Below, piece by piece: positions 1 through 7,950 of a stretch of DNA of 64,000 nt. The notes beneath the pieces were generated by a model. The model did not search any database. It was not told where the DNA came from and saw only the letters and a list, made by a program, of their open reading frames with translations. Numbering within the stretch: position 1 is the stretch's first letter; every line of letters begins with the position of its first letter. The stretch spans positions 248,001 through 312,000 of the forward strand of contig NZ_JBHTCG010000007.1 of NCBI RefSeq assembly GCF_042665155.1, written 5' to 3'. Source of the stretch: Sphaerisporangium rhizosphaerae. Lineage in GTDB: Bacteria; Actinomycetota; Actinomycetes; Streptosporangiales; Streptosporangiaceae. Position numbers and translations under genes: made by a program.

Positions 1-687
1 GGCGGTCAGGCTGACCCGGCGGACGCCGACCATGCCGCGCACCGCCGCGAGGCTGTCGTCGGCGAGCACCCGGCCCTTGCCAAGGACGACGACCCGCTGG
101 GCCAGCGCCTCGATCTCCTCCAGGTAGTGGCTGGTCAGCAGCACGGTGCCTCCATCGGCGTGGAAGGCGCGCACGGCCTCCCACAGCGCGCGGCGGGCCT
201 CGACGTCCAGCCCCGTGGTGGGCTCGTCGAGCAGGACGAGCCGCGGCCGCCCGGCGAACGCCAGGGCGACCGCGATCCGCCTCTTCTGCCCGCCCGACAG
301 GCCCCCGATCTGCCGGTCGCGCATGCCGGTGAGTCCGAAGCGCTCGAGAAGCTCGTCGCGGTCGGCCCGCGAGGGGAAGTGGGCCGCGACGAAGTCCACG
401 CACTCGCGCACGCGCAGGGTGGGCGGGAGCCCGGTCTCCTGCGGGGTCATGCCGAGCAGGCGGCGGCGGGCCGGGTCGCCGGGCGGGCCGCCGAACAGGC
501 TGACCGAGCCCGAGGACGGCCGCCGCAGCCCGGCCAGCAGGTTGACCAGGGTCGACTTGCCGGCGCCGTTCGGGCCGAGCAGGCCGATGAGCTCCCCCTC
601 CCGGATCTCCAGCGATGTGGTGTCGAGCGCGGTCACCTCGCCGTACCGGCGGGTGACCTCCTGGAGGCGAGCGAGCGTCTCGGTCAT
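1..687 (-). CDS. ABC transporter ATP-binding protein (partial, cut by left edge)
   Basis: Nucleotide-binding subunit of an ABC exporter. Only the first 229 residues lie in the window; the C-terminus and stop are beyond base 1. Visible motifs: Walker A GPNGAGKST (residues 38-46), signature LSGGQ (130-134), Walker B LVLLDE (150-155) and the switch histidine in LLTSHYLEE (His187). This arrangement is that of the multidrug/antibiotic (CcmA/DrrA-like) ATPases, which pair with a separate membrane subunit, presumably encoded to the left. The ATG overlaps the stop of the winged-helix regulator gene as ATGA, so the two are translationally coupled and belong to one transcript starting near base 1800. 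The substrate cannot be told. Confidence 0.93.
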   Translation of the reverse strand, partial: MTETLARLQEVTRRYGEVTALDTTSLEIREGELIGLLGPNGAGKSTLVNLLAGLRRPSSGSVSLFGGPPGDPARRRLLGMTPQETGLPPTLRVRECVDFVAAHFPSRADRDELLERFGLTGMRDRQIGGLSGGQKRRIAVALAFAGRPRLVLLDEPTTGLDVEARRALWEAVRAFHADGGTVLLTSHYLEEIEALAQRVVVLGKGRVLADDSLAAVRGMVGVRRVSLTA

Positions 688-1103
688 GGTTCCTGCCCCG
701 TCTCTTTCTGGTCTGTACCGGATGGCGCCGAAGGCGCCGTCTCGCCGCCGGCCGCGCGGATCTCCGGCGCGCGCGCCGGGGCCGGCTGGGCGCCGGCCAT
801 GTCGAGCAGCGCCCGGATGGCGGCGGTGTAGTCGTCGAAGGCCAGCCGCCCCCGCCGGGTGAGCGCCACGTACGTCACCGGGGTGCGCCCCCGGTGGGTC
901 TTGCCGATCTCGACGTATCCGGCGCTCTCGAGCTTGCTGAGGTGGACCGACAGGTTGCCGGCGGTCATGCCGAGGATGTCCTTCAGGCCGGGGAAGCTGA
1001 TCTGGTCGCCCTCGGCCAGGGTGGACAGCGCGGTGACGACGCGCAGGCGCGCCTGGGCGTGGATGACGGGGTCGAGCTCGGGGAGCCCGGCGGACGGGCT
1101 CAT
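684..1103 (-). CDS. Winged-helix transcriptional regulator
   Basis: A 139-residue DNA-binding protein. Residues 13-90 form one winged helix-turn-helix of the MarR_2/HTH_27 type: the recognition region reads GMTAGNLSVHLSKLESAGYV, followed by a basic wing (KTHRGRTPVTYVALT). These short regulators usually repress their own operon, which often encodes an ABC exporter, as here. Start and stop overlap both neighbours as ATGA, so membrane protein, regulator and ATPase form a tightly coupled three-gene operon. The Ala/Pro-rich tail after residue 105 looks disordered. The likely binding sites are the two 12-bp palindromes in the operon promoter (1786-1797 and 1808-1819); that link is inferred. Confidence 0.88.
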   Translation of the reverse strand: MSPSAGLPELDPVIHAQARLRVVTALSTLAEGDQISFPGLKDILGMTAGNLSVHLSKLESAGYVEIGKTHRGRTPVTYVALTRRGRLAFDDYTAAIRALLDMAGAQPAPARAPEIRAAGGETAPSAPSGTDQKETGQEP

Positions 1104-1762
1104 GCCCTGCCCGGCCGCAGGCGGGTGCGCAGGTGGATGCCCACGCCCATGGCGATGAAGACGCCGCCCACGCCCACGGCGGAGAACAGCGCGTGCAGCC
1201 CGGGGCCGGCGACCACGCCGGCGACGTTCACCACGGTGACCCAGACGCCCACGGCGAACATCTGGCGCACCCCCCACACGGCCCCTCCGGCCATGAACAG
1301 CAGGCCGACGACCAGCATCGAGACGCTGCACCAGAGCAGGGTGCGCTCGGCCTCGGGGAGGAGCCTGCCGAAGTGGCCGCACAGCGCCCCGACGAGCATG
1401 TAGCCGAAGAACCAGCTCAGGCCGTACATGGCGCCCCGCGCCTGCGAGGCGCCGCGCACCTGGCTGCCCTGCCGCCACCCGGCGTACCCGGTGATGACCA
1501 GGGCCAGGGCCATCGTGCCGAACAGGATGGTCAGCGCCACGCCCAGCGAGAGCGGCCCCTGCGGCCGCCCCGACACCCCGTAGCGCACGAACAGGGCGCC
1601 GTAACCGATCAGCCAGACCAGCCCCCACAAGATGTAGAAGGCAGGCAGCGGACCGGCGAAATGCCGGGCCGCCGCCGCCCGCTGGTCCTCGATGATGCCC
1701 AGCATCTCCTCCGGACTGAGCGCACGCTCACCCTCGGCGTCCTCGGCCTCACCTGCCCGCAT
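1100..1762 (-). CDS. Integral membrane protein, first gene of the regulator/ABC operon
   Basis: A 220-residue protein with a hydrophilic N-terminus of about 35 residues (LSPEEMLGIIEDQRAAAARH) and about six hydrophobic segments, beginning FYILWGLVWLIGYGALFV. No family is recognised with certainty; similar proteins are encoded beside PadR/wHTH regulators and ABC ATPases in actinomycetes. The ATG at 1762 was preferred because GAGGAGAGG lies just upstream; an upstream in-frame start at 1810 would overlap the promoter. Its stop overlaps the regulator start. It could be a membrane sensor or accessory subunit for the exporter, but the sequence does not show which. Confidence 0.82.
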   Translation of the reverse strand: MRAGEAEDAEGERALSPEEMLGIIEDQRAAAARHFAGPLPAFYILWGLVWLIGYGALFVRYGVSGRPQGPLSLGVALTILFGTMALALVITGYAGWRQGSQVRGASQARGAMYGLSWFFGYMLVGALCGHFGRLLPEAERTLLWCSVSMLVVGLLFMAGGAVWGVRQMFAVGVWVTVVNVAGVVAGPGLHALFSAVGVGGVFIAMGVGIHLRTRLRPGRA

Positions 1763-1785
1763 GACCCTCTCCTCACACCGCACTG

Positions 1786-1828
1786 CAAACTGGTTTGAAC
1801 TATAAACCAAACAGGTTTGCGATGTAAA
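1786..1828 (-). promoter_or_regulatory. Promoter with two palindromic operators for the regulator/ABC operon
   Basis: Reading the minus strand, TTTACA (1823-1828) and TATAGT (1799-1804) are separated by 18 bp and look like a vegetative promoter. Two perfect-armed palindromes, CAAACAGGTTTG (1808-1819, in the spacer) and CAAACTGGTTTG (1786-1797, just after the -10), have centres 22 bp apart, about two helical turns. Such placement would block RNA polymerase, so autorepression by the winged-helix regulator is the simplest reading. Confidence 0.75.
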
Positions 1829-1878
1829 CCACTGCCCCGCGTTTCGGCATCAAACGGCCGGATCGGGCGGGTGGGCGG

Positions 1879-3627
1879 TCAGGCGGAGGGCGTGGTGAGG
1901 GCCTCGGAGTGCCACAGGTCGTGGTAGTAGCCGGGGGCGGAGATCAGTTCCTCGTGGCGGCCGCGCTGGGTCACGCGGCCGGACTCCAGGACGACGATCT
2001 CGTCCACGCCCTCCAGGCCGTGCAGGCGGTGGGTGACCAGCAGCGTCGTGCGGCCGTGGGTGGCGTCGAGCAGGTCGGCCATCAGGGCGTCGGCGGTGGC
2101 GCCGTCCAGCGCCTCGGCGGGCTCGTCGAGCAGCAGGACCTCCGGGTCGTGCAGCAGCGCGCGCGCCAGGGCGAGCCGCTGGAGCTGGCCGCCGGAGACC
2201 GTGCGCCCGTCCTCGCCCAGCGTCACCTCCCAGCCGGTGCGCTCGACCCAGGCGTCCAGCCGCGCCCGGCGCACCGCCCCGGCCAGCTCGTCGTCACCGG
2301 CGTCCGGACCGGCCAGCCGCAGGTTGTCGCGCAGCGTCGCACGGAAGACGTAGGGATCCTGCGTCAGCCCGGTGATCAGGGAGCGGACGTCGTCGGTGCA
2401 GAACGCGCGGACGTCGGCGCCGTTGAGGCGGATGCTCCCCGACTCGAAGCCGGTGGTGCGCATGAGCGCGGACAGCAGCGTGCTCTTGCCCGCCCCGCTC
2501 GGCCCCACCACGGCCACCCGCTTGCCGGGGGTCAGCGTGAGACCGACGCCGTCCAGCGCGGCGGGGCGGCCGGGCGCGTGGCGGACCACCAGGTCCGCCA
2601 CCTCGACGGTCAGCGGGCCTCGCGGCGCGGGAGCGGGCGTGGCCGGCTCGGGCACGGCGGCCGGGACGACCTGGACCTCCCGCAGCCGGCGCAACGCCGC
2701 GCTCACCCCGGCGAACCGCTCGCCCGCCGCGGCCAGCGGCAGGACCGGCTCGAACGACACCAGGGCCGTCAGCGCCAGCACGGCCGTCGCCACCGTCCCA
2801 AGCTGGGCCCGCTGGGCGGTCAGCACCACGGCGGCCACCGTGAGGCCCTGAACGAGGATGCCGGCCATCAGGGCCGCGGCGTTCGCCCGGCTCTGCCGCC
2901 GCTCCAGCGCCGCGAGCCGCGCGTCGGCCTCGGCGGCGGACGCCAGCGCCCGGACGGCGGCCCGGTAGGCGGCGAGGTCGGCGGCGCCGTGCACCAGGTC
3001 GGCGACCCGGGCCGCCAGGTCGGCCCGGGCGGGCGCCAGGCGCGCCGACCACCGGCGGGCGGCGGCGGCCGTCCCGGCGGGCAGCAGCACACCGGCGAGC
3101 AGCAGGCCCGCGAGCAGGACCAGCGCGGCGGCGGGCAGCAGGAAGGCCCCCAGCGTCACCGCGGCGACGGCCGTCACCAGGGCGGCGAGGGCCGGCAGCA
3201 GGCAGCGGACCAGCAGGTCCTGGACGGCGTCGGTGTCGTCGACCATGCGGCTCAGCAGGTCGGCGCCCCGGTGGCCGGGCGGGCGGGCCGGGATGAGCGC
3301 CCGGTACAGCCGCTCCCGGGTCGTGGCCTGCGCGCGCAGCGCCACGTCGTGCCCGGCCAGGCGCTCGGCGTACCGGAACACGCCCCGGCTGGTCGCGAAG
3401 GCCCGCACCCCGACGATCGCCACGCTGAGGGCGGCCAGGGACGGCCGCTCGGCGGCCCGGGTGATCAGCCAGGCGGCGCAGCCGATGAGCGCCAGCGACG
3501 CCAGCTCGGCCGCGGCGCCCGCGGCGACGGCGGTCAGCGCGCGCCCGCCCATCCCGGACAGGAGGTGCCGCCTGGGGGCCGGCGCGTTCTGGCCGGCGGC
3601 CGGCCCGGCCGGCGTGCCGCTGGTCAT
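1879..3627 (-). CDS. cydC: Cytochrome bd assembly ABC exporter, subunit CydC
   Basis: Half-transporter of the heterodimeric CydDC exporter that moves glutathione/cysteine-type thiols or haem across the membrane and is needed to assemble cytochrome bd. The 582-residue protein has a six-helix transmembrane domain in its first 310 or so residues and a C-terminal ATPase domain with Walker A GPSGAGKST, signature VSGGQLQR and Walker B VLLLDEPAEALDG. It is the last gene of cydA-cydB-cydD-cydC, and its ATG overlaps the cydD stop (ATGA). Length and fusion of membrane and ATPase domains fit the family. No terminator of note is seen before the next operon at 1762. Confidence 0.93.
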   Translation of the reverse strand: MTSGTPAGPAAGQNAPAPRRHLLSGMGGRALTAVAAGAAAELASLALIGCAAWLITRAAERPSLAALSVAIVGVRAFATSRGVFRYAERLAGHDVALRAQATTRERLYRALIPARPPGHRGADLLSRMVDDTDAVQDLLVRCLLPALAALVTAVAAVTLGAFLLPAAALVLLAGLLLAGVLLPAGTAAAARRWSARLAPARADLAARVADLVHGAADLAAYRAAVRALASAAEADARLAALERRQSRANAAALMAGILVQGLTVAAVVLTAQRAQLGTVATAVLALTALVSFEPVLPLAAAGERFAGVSAALRRLREVQVVPAAVPEPATPAPAPRGPLTVEVADLVVRHAPGRPAALDGVGLTLTPGKRVAVVGPSGAGKSTLLSALMRTTGFESGSIRLNGADVRAFCTDDVRSLITGLTQDPYVFRATLRDNLRLAGPDAGDDELAGAVRRARLDAWVERTGWEVTLGEDGRTVSGGQLQRLALARALLHDPEVLLLDEPAEALDGATADALMADLLDATHGRTTLLVTHRLHGLEGVDEIVVLESGRVTQRGRHEELISAPGYYHDLWHSEALTTPSA

Positions 3628-5363
3628 CGTCCGCCTCCCAGCGTCGTTCCGCCCTCGCTGTCCGGCCCCGGCACTGCGGCCCCTACGACCGCTGCCGGCC
3701 TCGTGACCGCCGGGCGGTCGGAGACGATCTTGCCGTCGGCCACGCGGACGACGCGGTCGGCCAGCTCGATCATCGCGGGCCGGTGGGCGACGATGACCGC
3801 GGTGCGGCCCTCGGCCAGCGTCCGGGTGGCCGCCACGATGGCGGCCTCGCTCCTGCCGTCCAGGCGCGCGGTCGGCTCGTCCAGCAGCAGCACCTGCGCG
3901 TCCGGGCGGCAGAACGCGCGCGCCAGCGCCACGCGCTGCCGCTGGCCCGCCGACAGGTCGGCCCCGCGCTCGCCGACGACGGTGGCGTACCCCTCGGGGA
4001 GCGCCTGTGCGAACTCCGCCGCCCGCGCGGCCGACGCCGCGGCGTGGACCTGCTGGTCGGAGGCGTCGGACCCGAGCCGGATGTTGTCGGCGACGGAGGC
4101 GGCGAACAGGTGGGGGCGCTGCGGCACGAACGCCAGGCGGCGGCGCCACCGGCCGGCGTCCACGGCGGAAAGTTCCACCCCGTCGACCAGCACGCGGCCC
4201 TCGGAGGGGGTGACGAAGCCGAGCAGCAGGTGGAGCAGGGTGCTCTTGCCGGCGCCGCTCTCGCCGACCAGCGCCACGCGTTCGCCGGGGGCGACGGTCA
4301 GCGACACGCCGTCGAGCGCGGCGTCCTGGCGCCCCGGGTAGCGGACGGTGACGTTCTCCAGCCTGATCTCCGGCACACCGGCCGGCATCGCGGCGACGGG
4401 GGCGGGTGTGGGCGGGTCGAGGGTGCCGGAGGTGGTCCGCTCCAGGACGGCGAAGGCGTCGTCGGCCGCGGCGACCCCCTCCATGGCGGCGTGGAACCTG
4501 GTGCCCATCATGCGAAGCGGGATGTAGGCCTCGGGAGCGAGCAGCAGCACCAGCAGGGCGGTGCGCAGGTCCAGCGACCCCGACAGCAGCCGCAGGCCGA
4601 CCGGGACGGCGACGAGCGCGAGGGACAGCGAGGCGACCAGCTCCAGCACCAGGGAGGACAGGAAGGCGACCCGCAGGGTGCGCATGGTGGCCGAACGGTG
4701 GGCGTCGGCGACCTGCCGGACCACCGTGGCCTGGTACTGGGCGCGCCCGAACGCGCGCAGCGTCGGCAGGCCGCGCACCACGTCGAGGAAGTGACCGCCG
4801 AGGCGCGACAGCGCCCGCCACTGCCGCTCGGTGACCGCCTTGGTCTGCCACCCGACCAGCGCCCCGAAGACCGGGATCAGCGGCAGCGTGAGCAGGACGA
4901 TGACGGCGGTGCCGAGGTCGGCCGCGAAGAGCCGCACCAGCACGGCGACCGGCACGACCCCGGCGACGGCGACCGCGGGCAGGTAGCCGGTGACGTAGGG
5001 GTCCAGCGCGTCCAGCCCTCGTCCGGCCAGGGTGACCAGCTCGCCGGACCGGCGGGCGCTGAGCCCGCCCGGCCCGAGGTCGCGCAGCCGCGCCAGCAGC
5101 CCGCGCCGCAGCACCGACTTCAGCGCGGTCGCGGTGCGCCCCGCCGTGACGCCCTGCAGGCCGCCCAGCAGCGCGCGCACCACGACCACGGCCGCCAGCG
5201 GGAGCAGGGCCGCCGTGGTGAACGCGCCTGAGAGCACACCCGACAGCAGCTCGGCCTGCGCCAGGACGAGCAGTCCGGCCAGGACGGCCGCCGCCAGGCA
5301 CACCATCAGGTGCGGGCGGACCGCCGGCTCGGTGCGTGCCAGGCGCAGCAGATCCTTGTGCAT
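3624..5363 (-). CDS. cydD: Cytochrome bd assembly ABC exporter, subunit CydD
   Basis: Partner half-transporter of CydC, 579 residues. The membrane domain carries the usual six hydrophobic stretches, and the ATPase domain has Walker A GESGAGKST, signature LSAGQRQRV and Walker B VLLLDEPTARLDG. Identity follows from its position after cydB, coupling to cydC and the CydD-like order of segments such as SRLGGHFLDVVRGLPTLRAFGR. GAGGAG lies five bases before the ATG at 5363. Only 18 bp separate it from cydB, so the four cyd genes are one operon. Confidence 0.93.
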   Translation of the reverse strand: MHKDLLRLARTEPAVRPHLMVCLAAAVLAGLLVLAQAELLSGVLSGAFTTAALLPLAAVVVVRALLGGLQGVTAGRTATALKSVLRRGLLARLRDLGPGGLSARRSGELVTLAGRGLDALDPYVTGYLPAVAVAGVVPVAVLVRLFAADLGTAVIVLLTLPLIPVFGALVGWQTKAVTERQWRALSRLGGHFLDVVRGLPTLRAFGRAQYQATVVRQVADAHRSATMRTLRVAFLSSLVLELVASLSLALVAVPVGLRLLSGSLDLRTALLVLLLAPEAYIPLRMMGTRFHAAMEGVAAADDAFAVLERTTSGTLDPPTPAPVAAMPAGVPEIRLENVTVRYPGRQDAALDGVSLTVAPGERVALVGESGAGKSTLLHLLLGFVTPSEGRVLVDGVELSAVDAGRWRRRLAFVPQRPHLFAASVADNIRLGSDASDQQVHAAASAARAAEFAQALPEGYATVVGERGADLSAGQRQRVALARAFCRPDAQVLLLDEPTARLDGRSEAAIVAATRTLAEGRTAVIVAHRPAMIELADRVVRVADGKIVSDRPAVTRPAAVVGAAVPGPDSEGGTTLGGGR

Positions 5364-5381
5364 CGGCTCCTCGAAGGTCCT

Positions 5382-6185
5382 CTAGAAGAAGGAGGGGACG
5401 GCCGCGGCGGCGCCCGCCGGCCTGGCCGGGCCGAAGGTGCGCCATACCCATACTTGCGCCGCGACCATGATGGGGACGACGGGCAGGACGATGAGATTGA
5501 GCACATTCAGCGTCGCGGGGGAGGCGGCGTGCTCCAGCAGCACCGGGGACAGCGCCGCGAGCGGCACGGCCACCGGCAGGGCGGCGACGGCGGCCGACAG
5601 GCGCAGCCGCCGGCCGGTGCGGCGGGCCTCGGCCGGGCCCGACAGGCGCCACTCGGTGAAGGCCCGGCCGTGGAAGGCGAACACGGCGGCCACCACGGCG
5701 CCGCCGAGCAGGCCGGCCAGGTCGAAGGGCCCGTCCGGCAGCCCGCGCGCCACCGACGCCAGGGCGACGCCCCAGCTCAGGGCCAGGCCCCAGGAGCCGG
5801 CGCACAGCACGGCGTCCCAGAAGCCGCGCCAGGCGGCGCCGTCCAGCCTGCGCCGGAACCACAGGCCCGCGTCGCGCAGGATCCAGGACACCAGCAGGGT
5901 CACCACGACCGGGTACAGGCCGTGGACCACCGTCCCTTCCAGGGAGGGGAACGCGCCGAACAGCGTGCCGGCCGCCGCGATCAGCCAGATCTCGTTGGCC
6001 AGGACGAACGGGGCCATCGCGGCCACCAGGCGGTCGCGGTGCCGCGCGCGCGTGCCCGGCTCGCCGGCCCGTTCGCGGGCCCGGCCGAGCACCGGGAGGA
6101 GCATGCCGACGCCGATGTCGAAGCCTTCGAGGGCGAAGTAGCCGACCAGCAGCACGGCGAGGATCGCCAACCAGATGATCTCCAT
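5382..6185 (-). CDS. cydB: Cytochrome bd-type quinol oxidase subunit II, short form
   Basis: Subunit II of the bd-type terminal oxidase, which oxidises quinol with O2 in the cell membrane. The start MEIIWLAILAVLLVGYFALE, then GFDIGVGML, is typical of CydB, and a later GSWGLALSWGVALASVARGLP matches the family. It is only 267 residues, against about 330-380 for usual CydB. By eye the missing part is two to three helices between the RLRLSAAVAALPVAV helix and the LSPVLLEHAASPATLNVLN segment. The usual GPVWDGNEVWL motif is APFVLANEIWLI here. The reading frame is intact and the gene sits in the right place, so a reduced but working subunit is more likely than a decayed one. Confidence 0.85.
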   Translation of the reverse strand: MEIIWLAILAVLLVGYFALEGFDIGVGMLLPVLGRARERAGEPGTRARHRDRLVAAMAPFVLANEIWLIAAAGTLFGAFPSLEGTVVHGLYPVVVTLLVSWILRDAGLWFRRRLDGAAWRGFWDAVLCAGSWGLALSWGVALASVARGLPDGPFDLAGLLGGAVVAAVFAFHGRAFTEWRLSGPAEARRTGRRLRLSAAVAALPVAVPLAALSPVLLEHAASPATLNVLNLIVLPVVPIMVAAQVWVWRTFGPARPAGAAAAVPSFF

Positions 6186-6226
6186 GGGGGGAGCTCCTCA
6201 TTCGGGGGCGGCCTTGCCGCCGGGGG

Positions 6227-7411
6227 TCACAGGACGAGCGAGGGGGTGGGGGAGGGGTCGGCGGGCTCGGCGACGCCGAGGTCGGCCCTGTCGGGGCCGC
6301 GCCGGACGACCCGGGCGATCAGCAGGTAGTCGGCCAGGGCCAGCAGCGCCAGCACGCCCGCGAAGGCGGCGAAGGAGAGGGTGATCATCGGCCTGGTCAG
6401 GCCGGGCGACATGGCGTCGGCCACCGTGAGCCTGCCGTACACCAGCCAGGGCTGGCGGCCGACCTCGCGGACGAGCCAGCCGAGGACCGCGGCGACGAAC
6501 GGCAGCGGCGTCATCAGCATGAGCATCGGATGCAGCCACCGGGCGCGGGCGAGCAGGTCGCGGAACAGCAGCGGCAGCAGCAGGAACAGCACGATCAGGT
6601 GCACGAGCTGCCCGATGAGGATCATGTTGCCGAGCGCCATCCCGGGGATCGCGCCCTTGAACTTGTCGGGCTGGATGTCGCGGACGAAGCCGAACTGCGC
6701 GTACCCGAAGCCGACGGCGATGTTGGTGCCGACGAGCGCCCACACCACCCCTGTGCGCAGCGACCGGCGGAAGAACTCCTGCTCGGGGGTGCGGCGGAAG
6801 AGCTGGTAGGCGCTGGCGCCGATGATCACGGAGCTGCCGGCGAACAGTCCGGCGCCGATGACGTGCGGGAAGGCCATCACCAGGCTCGGGTTGGCGAGCA
6901 GCGCGCCGAAGTCGGTCAGCACCAGGTGGTCGCCGCGCTGGACGCTGCCGGCCGGGTGCTGCAGGAAGGAGTTCGCCACCATGATCCAGAAGGCGCTGGC
7001 GTAGGCGGTGAGCGCCACCAGCCAGATGCACGCCAGGTGCAGCTTCTTGGGCAGGCGGTTCCAGCCGAAGATCCACAGGCCGAGGAAGGTGGACTCCAGG
7101 AAGAACGCCACCAGCGTCTCGATCGCCAGGGGCGCGCCGAACACGTCCCCGGCGTAGTGGGTCAGCCCGCTCCAGCTCAGCCCGAACTGGAACTCCATCA
7201 CCAGGCCGGTGAACACGCCGAGCGCGTAGTTGATCAGATAGATCTGGCCCCAGAAACGCGTCATGCGCTCGAACACCGGCCTGCCGCTGATGACGTGGCG
7301 GGTCTGCATGATCGCGACGAGGGGGGCCAGGCCCAGCGTCAGCACGACGAACAGGAAGTGCAGGGCCCCCGTCACCGCGAACTGGAGCCGCGCCAGGTCG
7401 GTCACGTCCAT
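6227..7411 (-). CDS. cydA: Cytochrome bd-type quinol oxidase subunit I, short form
   Basis: Haem-bearing subunit I of the bd-type oxidase. Conserved residues are present: His18 (TGALHFLF, haem b595 side), Glu98 and Glu106 (APLAIETLVAFFLEST, proton path/haem d), His183 (MAFPHVIGAG, haem b558) and the GRQPW motif near 319-323. Met263 (GMALGNMILIG) is a candidate for the second b558 ligand. At 394 residues it is about 90-130 shorter than most CydA; the periplasmic Q-loop is strongly reduced. AGGAG precedes the ATG at 7411. It heads cydA-cydB-cydD-cydC and is divergent from a PadR regulator whose start lies 88 bp away. Confidence 0.9.
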   Translation of the reverse strand: MDVTDLARLQFAVTGALHFLFVVLTLGLAPLVAIMQTRHVISGRPVFERMTRFWGQIYLINYALGVFTGLVMEFQFGLSWSGLTHYAGDVFGAPLAIETLVAFFLESTFLGLWIFGWNRLPKKLHLACIWLVALTAYASAFWIMVANSFLQHPAGSVQRGDHLVLTDFGALLANPSLVMAFPHVIGAGLFAGSSVIIGASAYQLFRRTPEQEFFRRSLRTGVVWALVGTNIAVGFGYAQFGFVRDIQPDKFKGAIPGMALGNMILIGQLVHLIVLFLLLPLLFRDLLARARWLHPMLMLMTPLPFVAAVLGWLVREVGRQPWLVYGRLTVADAMSPGLTRPMITLSFAAFAGVLALLALADYLLIARVVRRGPDRADLGVAEPADPSPTPSLVL

Positions 7412-7439
7412 GGCTCCTCTTTCTCTACGTTGTGTCTGC

Positions 7440-7493
7440 CTACATGTAGAGAGCCTACCTATAGAATGACGTCATGACGCACCTGAGTAGGCT
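7440..7493. promoter_or_regulatory. Divergent cydA/padR control region with palindromes
   Basis: The 88 bp between the two divergent starts hold the perfect palindromes CTACATGTAG (7440-7449) and ATGACGTCAT (7466-7475). On the plus strand TAGGCT (7488-7493) lies six bases before the padR GTG, which suggests a leaderless transcript. A -10 for cydA could lie around the first palindrome. Either palindrome may be a PadR site or a redox-regulator site; which is not shown. Confidence 0.5.
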
Positions 7494-7499
7494 TGAGCG

Positions 7500-7850
7500 G
7501 TGAATCCCGACGCGCTCCGCGGTCACATGGACGCTTTGCTGCTCTCCGTCCTGGAGGGCGGGCCGCTGCACGGTTACGCGATCATCGAGGCGTTGCAGGA
7601 GCGCAGCGGAGGCGCGCTCAACGTCCCGACCGGCACCGTCTACCCCGCCCTGCGCCGGCTGGAGCGGGTGGGCCACCTGACGAGCGAGTGGGCGACGGTC
7701 GCCGGCCGCCGGCGCCGCACCTACCGGCTGACCTCCGGCGGGTACGCCGCGCTGGCCGGCGAGCGGTCGTCGTGGCGGCAGTTCACCGACGCCATCGGCA
7801 GCGTCCTGTCCCCCCGGCCCCAGGAGTCGGCGCCTCAGCCCCAGGAGTGA
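7500..7850 (+). CDS. PadR-family transcriptional regulator
   Basis: A 116-residue PadR-type repressor. The N-terminal winged helix is clear: MDALLLSVLEGGPLHGYAII, then VPTGTVYPALRRLERVGHL as recognition helix and wing, then RRRTYRLTSGG. The C-terminal dimer helix is short. It starts with GTG at 7500, probably without a leader. The gene is divergent from cydA and convergent with a HAAS-domain membrane protein; PadR genes are very often paired with HAAS-domain genes. It may therefore control that partner, itself, cydA, or all three. Confidence 0.92.
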   Translation: MNPDALRGHMDALLLSVLEGGPLHGYAIIEALQERSGGALNVPTGTVYPALRRLERVGHLTSEWATVAGRRRRTYRLTSGGYAALAGERSSWRQFTDAIGSVLSPRPQESAPQPQE

Positions 7851-7950
7851 ACGCGCCGCAGGAGGCCAGTGCCCTGCCTCTAGGACTGGACGCCCTGCGC
7901 ACCGCCTCGGGAACGGGCGCCCCGGCACGCGCCGGCCGGGGCGGCGCCGC

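Noticed and set aside
1879..6201. A 1440-codon open frame across cydC, cydD and cydB
   Set aside because: Only its first-read 2.6 kb is out of frame with the real cydD and cydB and encodes Arg/Gly/Ala-rich nonsense; the true genes are shown by their motifs and ATGA overlaps.
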